NCBI GenBank assembly: GCA_944470555.2
Contig: OX104129.1
Span: 63,295,747 to 63,359,746, forward strand
DNA from: Heterobilharzia americana
Taxonomy: Eukaryota; Platyhelminthes; Trematoda; Strigeidida; Schistosomatidae
Direction: 5' to 3'
Length of the DNA: 64,000 bases
Shown in pieces: positions 1-10,081 of the stretch. The notes below the pieces were generated by a model, which was given only the letters and a program-made list of their open reading frames with translations, ran no database searches and was not told where the DNA came from. Each line of letters starts with the position of its first letter. The stretch's first letter is position 1. A program made the translations under genes and the position numbers.

Positions 1-1319
1 CGTCCAATTATATACTAACAATAAGTCATACACAAATGGATGAGGAATCAATCAAAACCACGTTACATATTAATGCCAAGGATCAGTGTTTTAATTAACA
101 AGCGATAGAATGAAATTTTCCTGTCGATATAACAATCAACAGGTAATTGGTAATCACATCAGTCTACACAATGAGTAAATACATACCAAAACTCACTATT
201 TATCTTCTGTCTAACATCGAAACACTAAAACGCTAAACAAGTCAATGACATAACTTCCATTTGTTCATCGAAATGAACGCCTTACACGTCCTCACCTGTT
301 TATATGCATTTACACTAACACATGCATCATTCAGTGACAAATTTACCCCGTCTACTGTTCCACATATACATCAAGTGACCCTCACACTATCCAGTGTCAC
401 ATCCTCTTTGAACACGTTTGAGTAGAGACATGAAACCTATTCAATCAGCATCCCCTCACTCACAACACATCAAATTACTCTAACACAATACGATTCATTT
501 CTACATCAAAGCATAATTCACTCTCATGTGATTATTCACACTTGAACAGTCTAATGTTGCTAGCTGTTTTGTGATACACTCGAGTGTGAGAGGAAACAAC
601 TTCACATCGATTGTAGGATATTCTGCACATAACACCGAATGAATGAAGTGGATATTTTGATTTGTGATTAGATTCGATGGAGTTGTCATTCTGACAATTT
701 CCTCGAAACTCTACACCCTCGATCTCATCTATGCAAAGCTTATCTTTGTTCACATGACTCAGTGTGTTCGTTCTCAATATGAATTATTATTGGAAGCGTG
801 ATGCTTTCACAAATCACATATTCTACTCTCTCATACCCCTCTCTACATTCAGCAACTGCTAAGTGATCGATTAGTAAATTCACACCAAATCGAATCATCA
901 TTGAAAGTAACACGAGATCCACCTGTTGGATTTCATTATTATCCACATGTATGGAAGGGAAACAGAATGTCAGTGGGATTGGGGGAAATATCCATATGTT
1001 TATTCAAGTGGAGGATGTGCATTCAGCAAGTGGTTAATTCAATTCATCCAGCTCTCCTCCTTATACTATCAATGATGTACTGACTGATGGTTGGTCAGTG
1101 AGACTCAACATGACAATGGATTGTGATTGATGTTATTTGATTGGGGGGGGGAATCGGTGGAAAGTCGAGTTGGACGTGAATCAGGTGTATCTCCAGCCTC
1201 AACTGAACGGGTGTCTCCGTAGAGATTCAAATCCCGTTAAGCCTGTGCTGCAGTTAGGAATGCAACTACGGCCTCCAGTGAGCTCCTACCAATCACCTTC
1301 AATTAGGATGCAAGATATA

Positions 1320-1545
1320 TATCGGTAACATCACAGTGATTGGTAACAAAGATGATAATATGGCTTGTCTACTAAAAAGACTTAACATCGTACAAATTCA
1401 CAACACCTCGACTTATGAGAAAGGGAATAATAATCATCTACCATTCTTGGACATATTCCTTAGCTGACAACAAAGTGGTTCAATAAGACAGTCAGTTCAC
1501 AGAAAGTCTACATGGACAGGACAATATCTGAGTTTCCACATGTAA
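1320..1545 (+). pseudogene. Penelope-like element reverse transcriptase remnant
   Basis: The DNA parallels the PLE reverse-transcriptase segment at 21650-21820: 'atggcttgtctact', then 'gagaaagggaataataatca', then 'gaaagtctacatggac' in the same order. The corresponding peptide in the better copies reads NHLP-x-x-DIL-LSQ, the stretch just downstream of the catalytic YVDD in PLEs. Frameshifts and stops make it non-coding. It lies inside the left arm of the large inverted repeat. Confidence 0.7.
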
Positions 1546-2029
1546 TATTATAACTATTGCACTTGAATTCGTAATAGGTACTCATCAGGATATAATTTTA
1601 GCTGACATACTTTGAAGGAATTTACAAAGCACAAAACTAGCGTATGCAGTCAATGCAAGATATACTGTCCATACTACTTATGTGTACTATGATACGAATC
1701 ACACTGAATGTTTGTTAGACATGCTTGATAGGATGGATTCAAGTATGGAATTCACAATGGAAGAGGAAGCTGATGATTCCACATACATTATGTTTCAAGA
1801 TAACAGAATTATCAATGAAGAATAATGTCAGGGATTCATTCATTGGAGGTGGACTTCAAAATTCACAGTTTGGCATAGTGATATATATATACATATACAT
1901 ATATTTGTGCAACACGAATACTGGAGATAAGATAGACTTCGATGAAGAAAGGTTTTGACTGAAATGACTATGCAAAAGCTAATCAGATGGTCAATTTGAG
2001 AAGGAATTAGTAAATAAGTTGACCTAATT

Positions 2030-2285
2030 TGTGTTATGTATGCCTAGTCATCGTTTGCCTTGTCATGCAATTTTGGCTGAAGTAGGTTGAGACTGGAGAA
2101 AGGGTGAGAGTGGACGAACTAGAACATGTCACCAATGCAAGAAGTTATGACTGGTAGTCTTAGCTGTGTTGGAAGATGTGTGCTAAGGAGGTTGGGCTTT
2201 GTGAGAGAAGAAGAAGGAATGGTTGGAGAGTTTATTGCTCAGGATGAATGTGAGGGCCACATTTTATTTCCATCTTAACTGTTAC
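2030..2285 (+). pseudogene. Non-LTR retrotransposon C-terminal remnant
   Basis: Translates in pieces to MPSHRLPCHA-ILAEVG and then R-T-CHQC, matching MPSHRLPRHT-MLAEVGPDW and KTWHQCMKS in the longer fragment at 24001-24745. This is the conserved tail that follows the RT domain in this non-LTR lineage. Several stops break the frame. It forms the inner end of the left palindrome arm. Confidence 0.6.
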
Positions 2286-2304
2286 ACTGAATTCAGCATC
2301 TTCA

Positions 2305-3155
2305 CATTCCTCCTTCTTTCTTGAATACAGCAGGCTGTATCTTCCTTTCAAAGGGAGTAAATACAGAGGACGAAGAGATGAATTTGGATTTGCTTTTTCA
2401 TACATGTGTCAAACAATCTGTGCTTCGGGGGAAAAAATAACGTCAATAGCCTGGTTGTATGCCAGTCACCGGAAAGAGAGTGGAAGATTGATGTTGAAGT
2501 AGCTTTCAAAATAATCAACAGATAAATGAATCGTCATCTACCATGGTGTGAAAAGAAAGCCTGTCTAAAAATGCTAAGATCTGACGAATACATTTAAAAT
2601 GATCAATTAGTCAGCCTTCAGTTGTCTTGATAACAAATTTCATAAGCATTGGTTTTCCTGCAAAACCATTTCATAATATTTGGGAGACTTAGGTAGTATT
2701 CAGTACGGAATAACAACAGTTGGAGAAACTTAAAAAACTGGTTAACGTTAGACAGCTGTTTGGTCCTAGTATGCCACTCTTCGGTGGGACACTCCTCTGA
2801 CCGTCTCCAGGGCTCTTGTTGTGTCCAAAAAATCCATATGCTTGCAAATCACCATAATTCTAACCTTGCCTGCAGTTCCCGATATACCTTCTTGACACGA
2901 TTATACAGTAGAAACGTGAAACTTCTTCTCATCGGTGTTTCGATTACTGTTCACGTTACCACTTCGCTTTTCCTTATGAATCCTTGAAAATTTCTAAGTA
3001 AATTTAACAAGGCGGTTAGTAGACAATCAAGTTTCTTGAAGAGATTTCCAGAAGTTCCAATGCGAAGGTATGACCTGTGACAGCATACAGACCGAAAGTG
3101 TAGAAAGACACTAACCTATTGCATCACGAATGGACAGAAGTAAGAAAATCAGGGT
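2305..3155. other. Spacer of the large palindrome, nothing recognised
   Basis: AT-rich unique-looking sequence just inside the left arm. No long open frame, no RNA gene and no repeat family that recurs elsewhere in the window could be identified. Confidence 0.4.
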
Positions 3156-3159
3156 TGTT

Positions 3160-3360
3160 GAACTGCAACCCAGTGACTACTTGATAACGCGCTCACTATG
3201 AAACCTGAAGGTTCAGGGTTCATTCCATCGCAGGATTGGAGGTGTAGACTGCCGAGGAGTCCGGTTAGGGGAAGAAACGGCTGTTCCATGCCTGAAGGTT
3301 TTCGATATTTCTCCAACTGATGTCGGTTTGTGATGAATTCAGGCGAGCACCCCTTGTTAC
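3160..3360 (+). mobile_element. SINE family A copy, degraded
   Basis: Shows the family A order: tRNA-like part with 'gaaacctgaaggttcagggttc', then a hammerhead-like core (CCGAGGA for CUGAGGA, then GAAAC), then the 3' body 'ctccaactgatgtcggtt-tgtgatgaatt'. The core has a U-to-C change, so self-cleavage is unlikely. Confidence 0.65.
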
Positions 3361-3564
3361 CATCATCTTTTAAGATAATCAGGCATAAGCGAATCTCAAT
3401 ATACAAGTTTAAAAATTTTACTTAGTTTATCTGTTATAGGGATTAATTTTTAAATATTATGAGACCTTTGGGTATTTAATCTGTATATATGATTCACAGG
3501 TTATATACTACTTGCAATTCAAAAGTAGTAAGATTTCATCTGTGTAATTTCTAGTGTTATTGCT

Positions 3565-3850
3565 TGTATTACACCGTCGCTGATTGGCCCGTATTGATAG
3601 GTCTTTGTTAGCATATGGGTTTCTGTGCGGATGCTTCGATTTTACCTGTGTTCTTACCTATATAGCAATGATGGGTAGTGGCTAGCAGTGGAATTCAGGA
3701 TGCGCATTTCGTCCTATTTGGGACTTGTCAGATGGATGTACCTGTTTCCCAGTGAGTGATGTAGTTCCCACTGGGACTCGGGAGCGATCGCTTCAAAAGC
3801 GACAGCATTCTCCACTACACTATCCTGGATTCCAGTATTAGCCAATATTC
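3565..3850 (-). mobile_element. Sm-alpha-type SINE (family B)
   Basis: Read on the minus strand: a tRNA-like head ending in 'cgagtcccagtggga', then a hammerhead ribozyme, then 'attccactgctagccac' and the family 3' tail 'ggccaatcagcgacgg'. The same order occurs at 60825-61125 and 15225-15515. The layout matches the schistosome Sm-alpha retroposon, a pol III-type SINE known to encode hammerheads. No protein is encoded. Confidence 0.8.
3692..3737 (-). ncRNA. Hammerhead ribozyme of a Sm-alpha-type SINE, mutated core
   Basis: On the minus strand: CUGACAA core, helix II GUCC/GGAC closing CAAAUA, then GAAA, helix III AU-GCGC-AU and the cleavage-site C. The canonical core is CUGANGA, so G8, the general acid, is A here and activity should be lost. 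Helix III has U-A where other copies have C-G, a paired change that keeps the fold. Confidence 0.75.
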
Positions 3851-3854
3851 ATCA

Positions 3855-4490
3855 TTTCTATAAATTTTAGGCTGCGGTAAGCATGGTGATTGTTCACAAA
3901 GATGTCCAAAGTTTAGTTATTCTACGAAAGTAAAGAAAATGAAGACAGTTTCAACCCACTAATAACCTTATTTTACATGTATATGTTTTAAAGTTAGTAT
4001 GTTTTTTGACAAACATTTACATTTAAAATTGATAAATTTGCCTTAGTAACTTGTGTAAAATCTGCTGTAGGAAACAAGTCATACGTTGACCAATTCAGTT
4101 GAAGTGTATATGTATGTCATGACGAGAAAAAAACGAAATGTTGAACAATGGAGGCAACATACAGTGTACATTATAACTGATATGCATAAATCTTGTATAA
4201 ACACCAGTAAATGTAGATTAGACATTGTTGTGTTATGTGGCTGATAGATCACTAAATTGAATGTTAAACAAAGTGTCTAGAGAAAGTATAACAACAATCA
4301 CTTTGAAAGCTTGGACAAGATGATTGATTCTACACATTAGGTCTTTGAATATTCAAACAAAATGTATTGCAGATTAAACAAAATAACGCGTTTGTTTTCA
4401 CAACCGTTTTCACAGTAAACAGTTTCCACTCAGTTTCATCACTGTTAACTTGTCCACCTCCCCACCATATATGATCGTCCATATGCATTC
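3855..4490. other. Unassigned AT-rich sequence
   Basis: No coding, RNA or recurrent repeat signal identified between the SINE and the PLE palindrome. Confidence 0.35.
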
Positions 4491-4997
4491 AACTCCATAT
4501 TTTATTTGTTTACTTGGTATAGCCATCACACAGTGATACAGTATCATTTATTCGATGACGACGTCTCCAATATAAATTATCACTACTCATTATCATATCA
4601 ATGTGTAATCACACAGCACTCTCCACATCTCATTTCTATAACCCTGTCATTCGCATATTCTTCGCTTTATTGGTGATAAAACCTTCCATATCATCTCCGA
4701 CATGGGTGTGGTGTCATTTCTATCACATGTGTGTTGAGTTGGGTATTGATTTGATGAACAGAGATACAGTAATCTCTCTCTCTCTCTTCCTCTTCACCTA
4801 ATCATGTTGGAGTTAAGTAAATTGGTTCTATTCCACCCATTCTGTTGTATGGTTATGTGTGAATGTATGCATTGCAATAAGCGAGTGTGTTTTCTAGATT
4901 GTTGATGCTATTGGTGTCTGTCATTCTATGTTTAACAACATTCCTATGTTCCTTTATTCTAACTGAACCCGACTGGCTAGTTTGACCTATATACTTG
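4491..4997 (-). repeat. Inverted copy of the PLE 3' part (left arm of inner palindrome)
   Basis: Reverse complement of 5757-6263 (positions sum to 10754). It carries the GIY-YIG C-terminal coding segment and the non-coding tail of the adjacent PLE in opposite orientation. PLEs are known for terminal repeats in either direct or inverted orientation; this fits the inverted arrangement. Confidence 0.85.
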
Positions 4998-4998
4998 G

Positions 4999-5900
4999 CA
5001 AACAAAAAGGAGTCCCAATGGGATCATCAATATCCCCAATCGTAGCAAATATATTTATGCCTAGTTGGGAAAATATGACTTTACAAACGTTTCATTCTGC
5101 ACAAATATACGGTGGGGATATGTAGATGACACATTCACTACTGTGTTGAAACTGGAACATATTGACAAACTTCTCACACATAAACTCAGTAGTGGAGGCA
5201 ATTCGATTTACTTATGTCGTAGAAAATGAACAAGAAGAATTACCTATGTTGAACTGCATGATAAAATGAAGGACAGAAGATGGTTTGGATACTATTGTCT
5301 ACAAGAAAGTGACACATTCCAACAGGTATCTAGACTTCAGATAATCTCATCCAAGGTCAGCTAGTGAAGGCAGGTCTAGTCAAATGTCTAAACGATGGAG
5401 GTAGAAAACTGACTAGTCGTTGTAAGTATCTAAATAAGGAATTGAACCACATAAAATAATCACTAATAGTTAATAATTATCCCCAACAATTGATTAAGAA
5501 GTTCTCACAAACACATTAGAAATGAAATAATAACGGTAACACAAGTACAAATAATAAAGACAACACGAGTAGAAGGGAGTTCACATCCTCCATTGTTTTA
5601 CCATATAAAGAAGGTACATCGGAAACTTCACGTAGGATCCTCAACAAAGCTGGACATTAGGAAGGCAATTTGAATCTTGAAACTCACGCAGGGACTTGAG
5701 GATCCAGTTAGGCCAAATAATCTGATCTACCGAATTCCATGCAACTACAGTGAGGTAAAGTATGTAGGTCAAATTAGCCAGTCGGGTTCAGTTAGAATAA
5801 AGGAACATAGGAATGTTGTTAAACATAGAATGACAGACACCAATAGCATCAACAATCTAGAAAACACACTCGCTTATTGCAATGCATACATTCACACATA
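4999..5900 (+). pseudogene. PLE reverse transcriptase / GIY-YIG pseudogene
   Basis: RT pieces: GVPMGSSISPIVANIFM at 5010-5060 and RWGYVDDTFTTVLKLEHIDKL at about 5110-5170. The first lies in a different frame from the catalytic YVDD segment. Downstream come ELPMLNCM and YKKVTHSNRYLDF, the conserved post-YVDD region, then LPYKEGTSETSRRIL. From 5677 a 74-codon frame gives the GIY-YIG part: NLIYRIPCN-x8-YVGQ-x-SQSGSVRIKEHRN, and later LENTLAYC. In PLEs, RT primes on nicked DNA and GIY-YIG is the endonuclease. At least two frameshifts and several stops separate the pieces, so no product is expected. Confidence 0.85.
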
Positions 5901-6159
5901 ACCATACAACAGAATGGGTGGAATAGAACCAATTTACTTAACTCCAACATGATTAGGTGAAGAGGAAGAGAGAGAGAGAGATTACTGTATCTCTGTTCAT
6001 CAAATCAATACCCAACTCAACACACATGTGATAGAAATGACACCACACCCATGTCGGAGATGATATGGAAGGTTTTATCACCAATAAAGCGAAGAATATG
6101 CGAATGACAGGGTTATAGAAATGAGATGTGGAGAGTGCTGTGTGATTACACATTGATAT

Positions 6160-6201
6160 GATAATGAGTAGTGATAATTTATATTGGAGACGTCGTCATC
6201 G
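6160..6201 (+). ncRNA. Hammerhead-like hairpin in PLE tail
   Basis: Aligns with 49751-49794 (minus) and 57471-57508 (plus): an AUGAG segment, a hairpin, and GAGAC/GAAAC followed by GUC. This copy has weak helix II and a broken GAAA. Hammerhead motifs are described in PLE terminal repeats; the mirror of this hairpin is at 4553-4594. Degenerate, probably inactive. Confidence 0.4.
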
Positions 6202-6263
6202 AATAAATGATACTGTATCACTGTGTGATGGCTATACCAAGTAAACAAATAGAATATGGAATT

Positions 6264-7671
6264 ACATCCTATCACAGTGCCCAAGTAAATACACTTATAC
6301 ACACATTTAGAAGTTTTTTTTCTTTCAAGGCTGATTCAATTCACGCATAATGTTCAATTGTTTATTTGTTTATTTATTCTTCCTCGCTGTATTCCACTGT
6401 AAAGTGATCACAACTAGTAGTATTCGGTCAATTATAGGATGAAATACATTAAATAATTGAAAATTTATTTTGCCTTTTTAGTCGTTTCATCAGTTTCCTG
6501 GGCAAGAAAAGAATCTGTTGATGATATGTGAATATCCACAAGATGTGTGTGTGTGTCTGAGTTTGGATAGGTGGATGAGAAGTTCCAATGACTGTATGCT
6601 TGTCATACAGACAAGGGGAAATTGTCGTACATAACTAGAATCAACGCCCACACCCTCGTACACACATACACACACACACACACATTAGTAATACCTCTGA
6701 GAAGACAAAAAAAGCAGAAAGAAGTTATTTTTCATAAAACTAATGCCCGTTATTATTGCCTCATTCTGCTTACTTATTTATGACCATTACTATCGTTAAT
6801 AGTTGTGCTAGATTATTCGTCTGTGTGTATGTGTGTGCACTGGTTACTGTTCTCTTTCGCTGTTAATTAGGCATTTTCTCCATCCGTTTCGTGTCTTTAA
6901 AAAAGGATTTCTTCTGTGGTTCTATTTTATGACCCTTTGAAGTTATTATTATTATTATCATCATAATCATCTATGAGGATAAAGTGTTGATTATAGACTA
7001 GGGATTCTTTGATGTGAAAGATTTACGACTCCCGACAGTATTCATTACCTCTCGTCATTATCATTATTATCCATCAATGGGATTGTTGTTAGTAAAACGA
7101 ATAGGAGAAGTGAATAAAATACACAATTTATGACTGGCGTCTAAGGTAAAATACAGTGAAACCAATCAACCATTATTTCTTCGTTATTCTTTTCTCTTCA
7201 TGTTCAAGGAGAAGAAGAATGGAAATTCAAGTTTGTATTGGTAAACTTTGTAAACATGTGTTTACTTCAAATTATCACTTTTCTTTCTTTCTTTCTTTCT
7301 TGTTGTTCATTTCTATTTATTTATCTGTTTGTTTATTTTTGTGTACACCTAAATTTATCTCTACGATAATTTGAAAAGGATTTAAATGACCTGAGAAATC
7401 AGACAGTGTTGAATTTTATAGAATTTCACTGTATTACTTCTGTATATTGCTGCGAAACGGTTAAAATTGTTTCAAACTTTAGAAGAAAAACAAAGAGAAA
7501 CACCATCAAAGTAATAATCATTTATAAACAACGAAAATGTTGAAAGAAGAAAGAGGGAAATGCAAGGAGATAGTTTCAAAATATGAATTCAATTTTCAAA
7601 CTTTTTGTTACCCATCAGAGTAGGATGTCTGAAGTATAGAATCTGCGTTCAGTTGTCCCTTGGGTTCCTAA
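6264..7671. other. Unassigned spacer with simple repeats
   Basis: Contains short (TG)n near 6542-6556, (CA)n at 6661-6684, ATT-rich stretches near 6945-6965 and CTTT repeats at 7282-7302. No gene or dispersed element recognised. It ends at the inner edge of the right palindrome arm. Confidence 0.45.
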
Positions 7672-7690
7672 TGAAGATGCTGAATTCAGT

Positions 7691-7946
7691 GTAACAGTTA
7701 AGATGGAAATAAAATGTGGCCCTCACATTCATCCTGAGCAATAAACTCTCCAACCATTCCTTCTTCTTCTCTCACAAAGCCCAACCTCCTTAGCACACAT
7801 CTTCCAACACAGCTAAGACTACCAGTCATAACTTCTTGCATTGGTGACATGTTCTAGTTCGTCCACTCTCACCCTTTCTCCAGTCTCAACCTACTTCAGC
7901 CAAAATTGCATGACAAGGCAAACGATGACTAGGCATACATAACACA
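7691..7946 (-). pseudogene. Mirror copy of the non-LTR C-terminal remnant
   Basis: Inverted-repeat partner of 2030-2285, at the inner end of the right arm. Same degenerate MPSHRLP-type tail on the minus strand. Confidence 0.6.
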
Positions 7947-8430
7947 AATTAGGTCAACTTATTTACTAATTCCTTCTCAAATTGACCATCTGATTAGCTT
8001 TTGCATAGTCATTTCAGTCAAAACCTTTCTTCATCGAAGTCTATCTTATCTCCAGTATTCGTGTTGCACAAATATATGTATATGTATATATATATCACTA
8101 TGCCAAACTGTGAATTTTGAAGTCCACCTCCAATGAATGAATCCCTGACATTATTCTTCATTGATAATTCTGTTATCTTGAAACATAATGTATGTGGAAT
8201 CATCAGCTTCCTCTTCCATTGTGAATTCCATACTTGAATCCATCCTATCAAGCATGTCTAACAAACATTCAGTGTGATTCGTATCATAGTACACATAAGT
8301 AGTATGGACAGTATATCTTGCATTGACTGCATACGCTAGTTTTGTGCTTTGTAAATTCCTTCAAAGTATGTCAGCTAAAATTATATCCTGATGAGTACCT
8401 ATTACGAATTCAAGTGCAATAGTTATAATA

Positions 8431-8656
8431 TTACATGTGGAAACTCAGATATTGTCCTGTCCATGTAGACTTTCTGTGAACTGACTGTCTTACTGAACCA
8501 CTTTGTTGTCAGCTAAGGAATATGTCCAAGAATGGTAGATGATTATTATTCCCTTTCTCATAAGTCGAGGTGTTGTGAATTTGTACGATGTTAAGTCTTT
8601 TTAGTAGACAAGCCATATTATCATCTTTGTTACCAATCACTGTGATGTTACCGATA
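8431..8656 (-). pseudogene. Mirror copy of the PLE reverse transcriptase remnant
   Basis: Exact inverted-repeat partner of the PLE remnant at 1320-1545, on the opposite strand. Same broken reading frames; not independent evidence of a second insertion, because it was duplicated together with the arm. Confidence 0.7.
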
Positions 8657-10081
8657 TATATCTTGCATCCTAATTGAAGGTGATTGGTAGGAGCTCACTG
8701 GAGGCCGTAGTTGCATTCCTAACTGCAGCACAGGCTTAACGGGATTTGAATCTCTACGGAGACACCCGTTCAGTTGAGGCTGGAGATACACCTGATTCAC
8801 GTCCAACTCGACTTTCCACCGATTCCCCCCCCCAATCAAATAACATCAATCACAATCCATTGTCATGTTGAGTCTCACTGACCAACCATCAGTCAGTACA
8901 TCATTGATAGTATAAGGAGGAGAGCTGGATGAATTGAATTAACCACTTGCTGAATGCACATCCTCCACTTGAATAAACATATGGATATTTCCCCCAATCC
9001 CACTGACATTCTGTTTCCCTTCCATACATGTGGATAATAATGAAATCCAACAGGTGGATCTCGTGTTACTTTCAATGATGATTCGATTTGGTGTGAATTT
9101 ACTAATCGATCACTTAGCAGTTGCTGAATGTAGAGAGGGGTATGAGAGAGTAGAATATGTGATTTGTGAAAGCATCACGCTTCCAATAATAATTCATATT
9201 GAGAACGAACACACTGAGTCATGTGAACAAAGATAAGCTTTGCATAGATGAGATCGAGGGTGTAGAGTTTCGAGGAAATTGTCAGAATGACAACTCCATC
9301 GAATCTAATCACAAATCAAAATATCCACTTCATTCATTCGGTGTTATGTGCAGAATATCCTACAATCGATGTGAAGTTGTTTCCTCTCACACTCGAGTGT
9401 ATCACAAAACAGCTAGCAACATTAGACTGTTCAAGTGTGAATAATCACATGAGAGTGAATTATGCTTTGATGTAGAAATGAATCGTATTGTGTTAGAGTA
9501 ATTTGATGTGTTGTGAGTGAGGGGATGCTGATTGAATAGGTTTCATGTCTCTACTCAAACGTGTTCAAAGAGGATGTGACACTGGATAGTGTGAGGGTCA
9601 CTTGATGTATATGTGGAACAGTAGACGGGGTAAATTTGTCACTGAATGATGCATGTGTTAGTGTAAATGCATATAAACAGGTGAGGACGTGTAAGGCGTT
9701 CATTTCGATGAACAAATGGAAGTTATGTCATTGACTTGTTTAGCGTTTTAGTGTTTCGATGTTAGACAGAAGATAAATAGTGAGTTTTGGTATGTATTTA
9801 CTCATTGTGTAGACTGATGTGATTACCAATTACCTGTTGATTGTTATATCGACAGGAAAATTTCATTCTATCGCTTGTTAATTAAAACACTGATCGTTAG
9901 CATTAACATATAACGTGATTTAGATTGATTCCTCATCCATTTGTGTATGACTTATTGTTAGTATATAATTCGACGCTGATTTATTAATTTATTAATTATT
10001 ATGTAAAAGGCATTTTCGAGTCAAGCTTGGTGTGTTGTGTGCCGATCAAACAGACAACTGCAATGAGCATTGAATAAGACT

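Larger units (their letters stand above)
1..2304 (+). repeat. Left arm of a large inverted repeat
   Basis: This arm is the near-exact reverse complement of 7672-9975; paired positions sum to 9976 with no register change. Pairing stops at 2304/7672. At the outer end it still matches at base 1, so the arm is cut by the window edge. Differences seen by eye are few and cluster near bases 54-95. The arm contains a PLE reverse-transcriptase remnant and a non-LTR C-terminal remnant; bases 1-1130 hold nothing I recognise. The short open frames in it occur identically in both arms and show no known domain. Confidence 0.93.
4998..6263 (+). mobile_element. Penelope-like element, 5'-truncated
   Basis: Contains, in order on the plus strand, the end of the RT domain, a GIY-YIG endonuclease domain and a non-coding tail. 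Its 3' 500 bp is duplicated in inverted orientation immediately upstream, giving a palindrome centred at about 5377. The element is dead: RT is frameshifted and most of the N-terminal part is missing. Tail similarity to 49735-50262 and 56895-57585 shows a dispersed family. Confidence 0.85.
7672..9975 (-). repeat. Right arm of the large inverted repeat
   Basis: Reverse complement of 1-2304, separated from it by a 5.4 kb spacer. The high identity over more than 2.3 kb implies a recent duplication or ongoing homogenisation (inference). Homology is still present at 9975, where its partner leaves the window, so the true outer limit is unknown. Confidence 0.93.

Noticed and set aside
501..946. Open frames of 62-81 codons repeated exactly at 9030-9475
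   Set aside because: Identical only because the palindrome arms are nearly identical; no domain, and overlapping frames are equally open.
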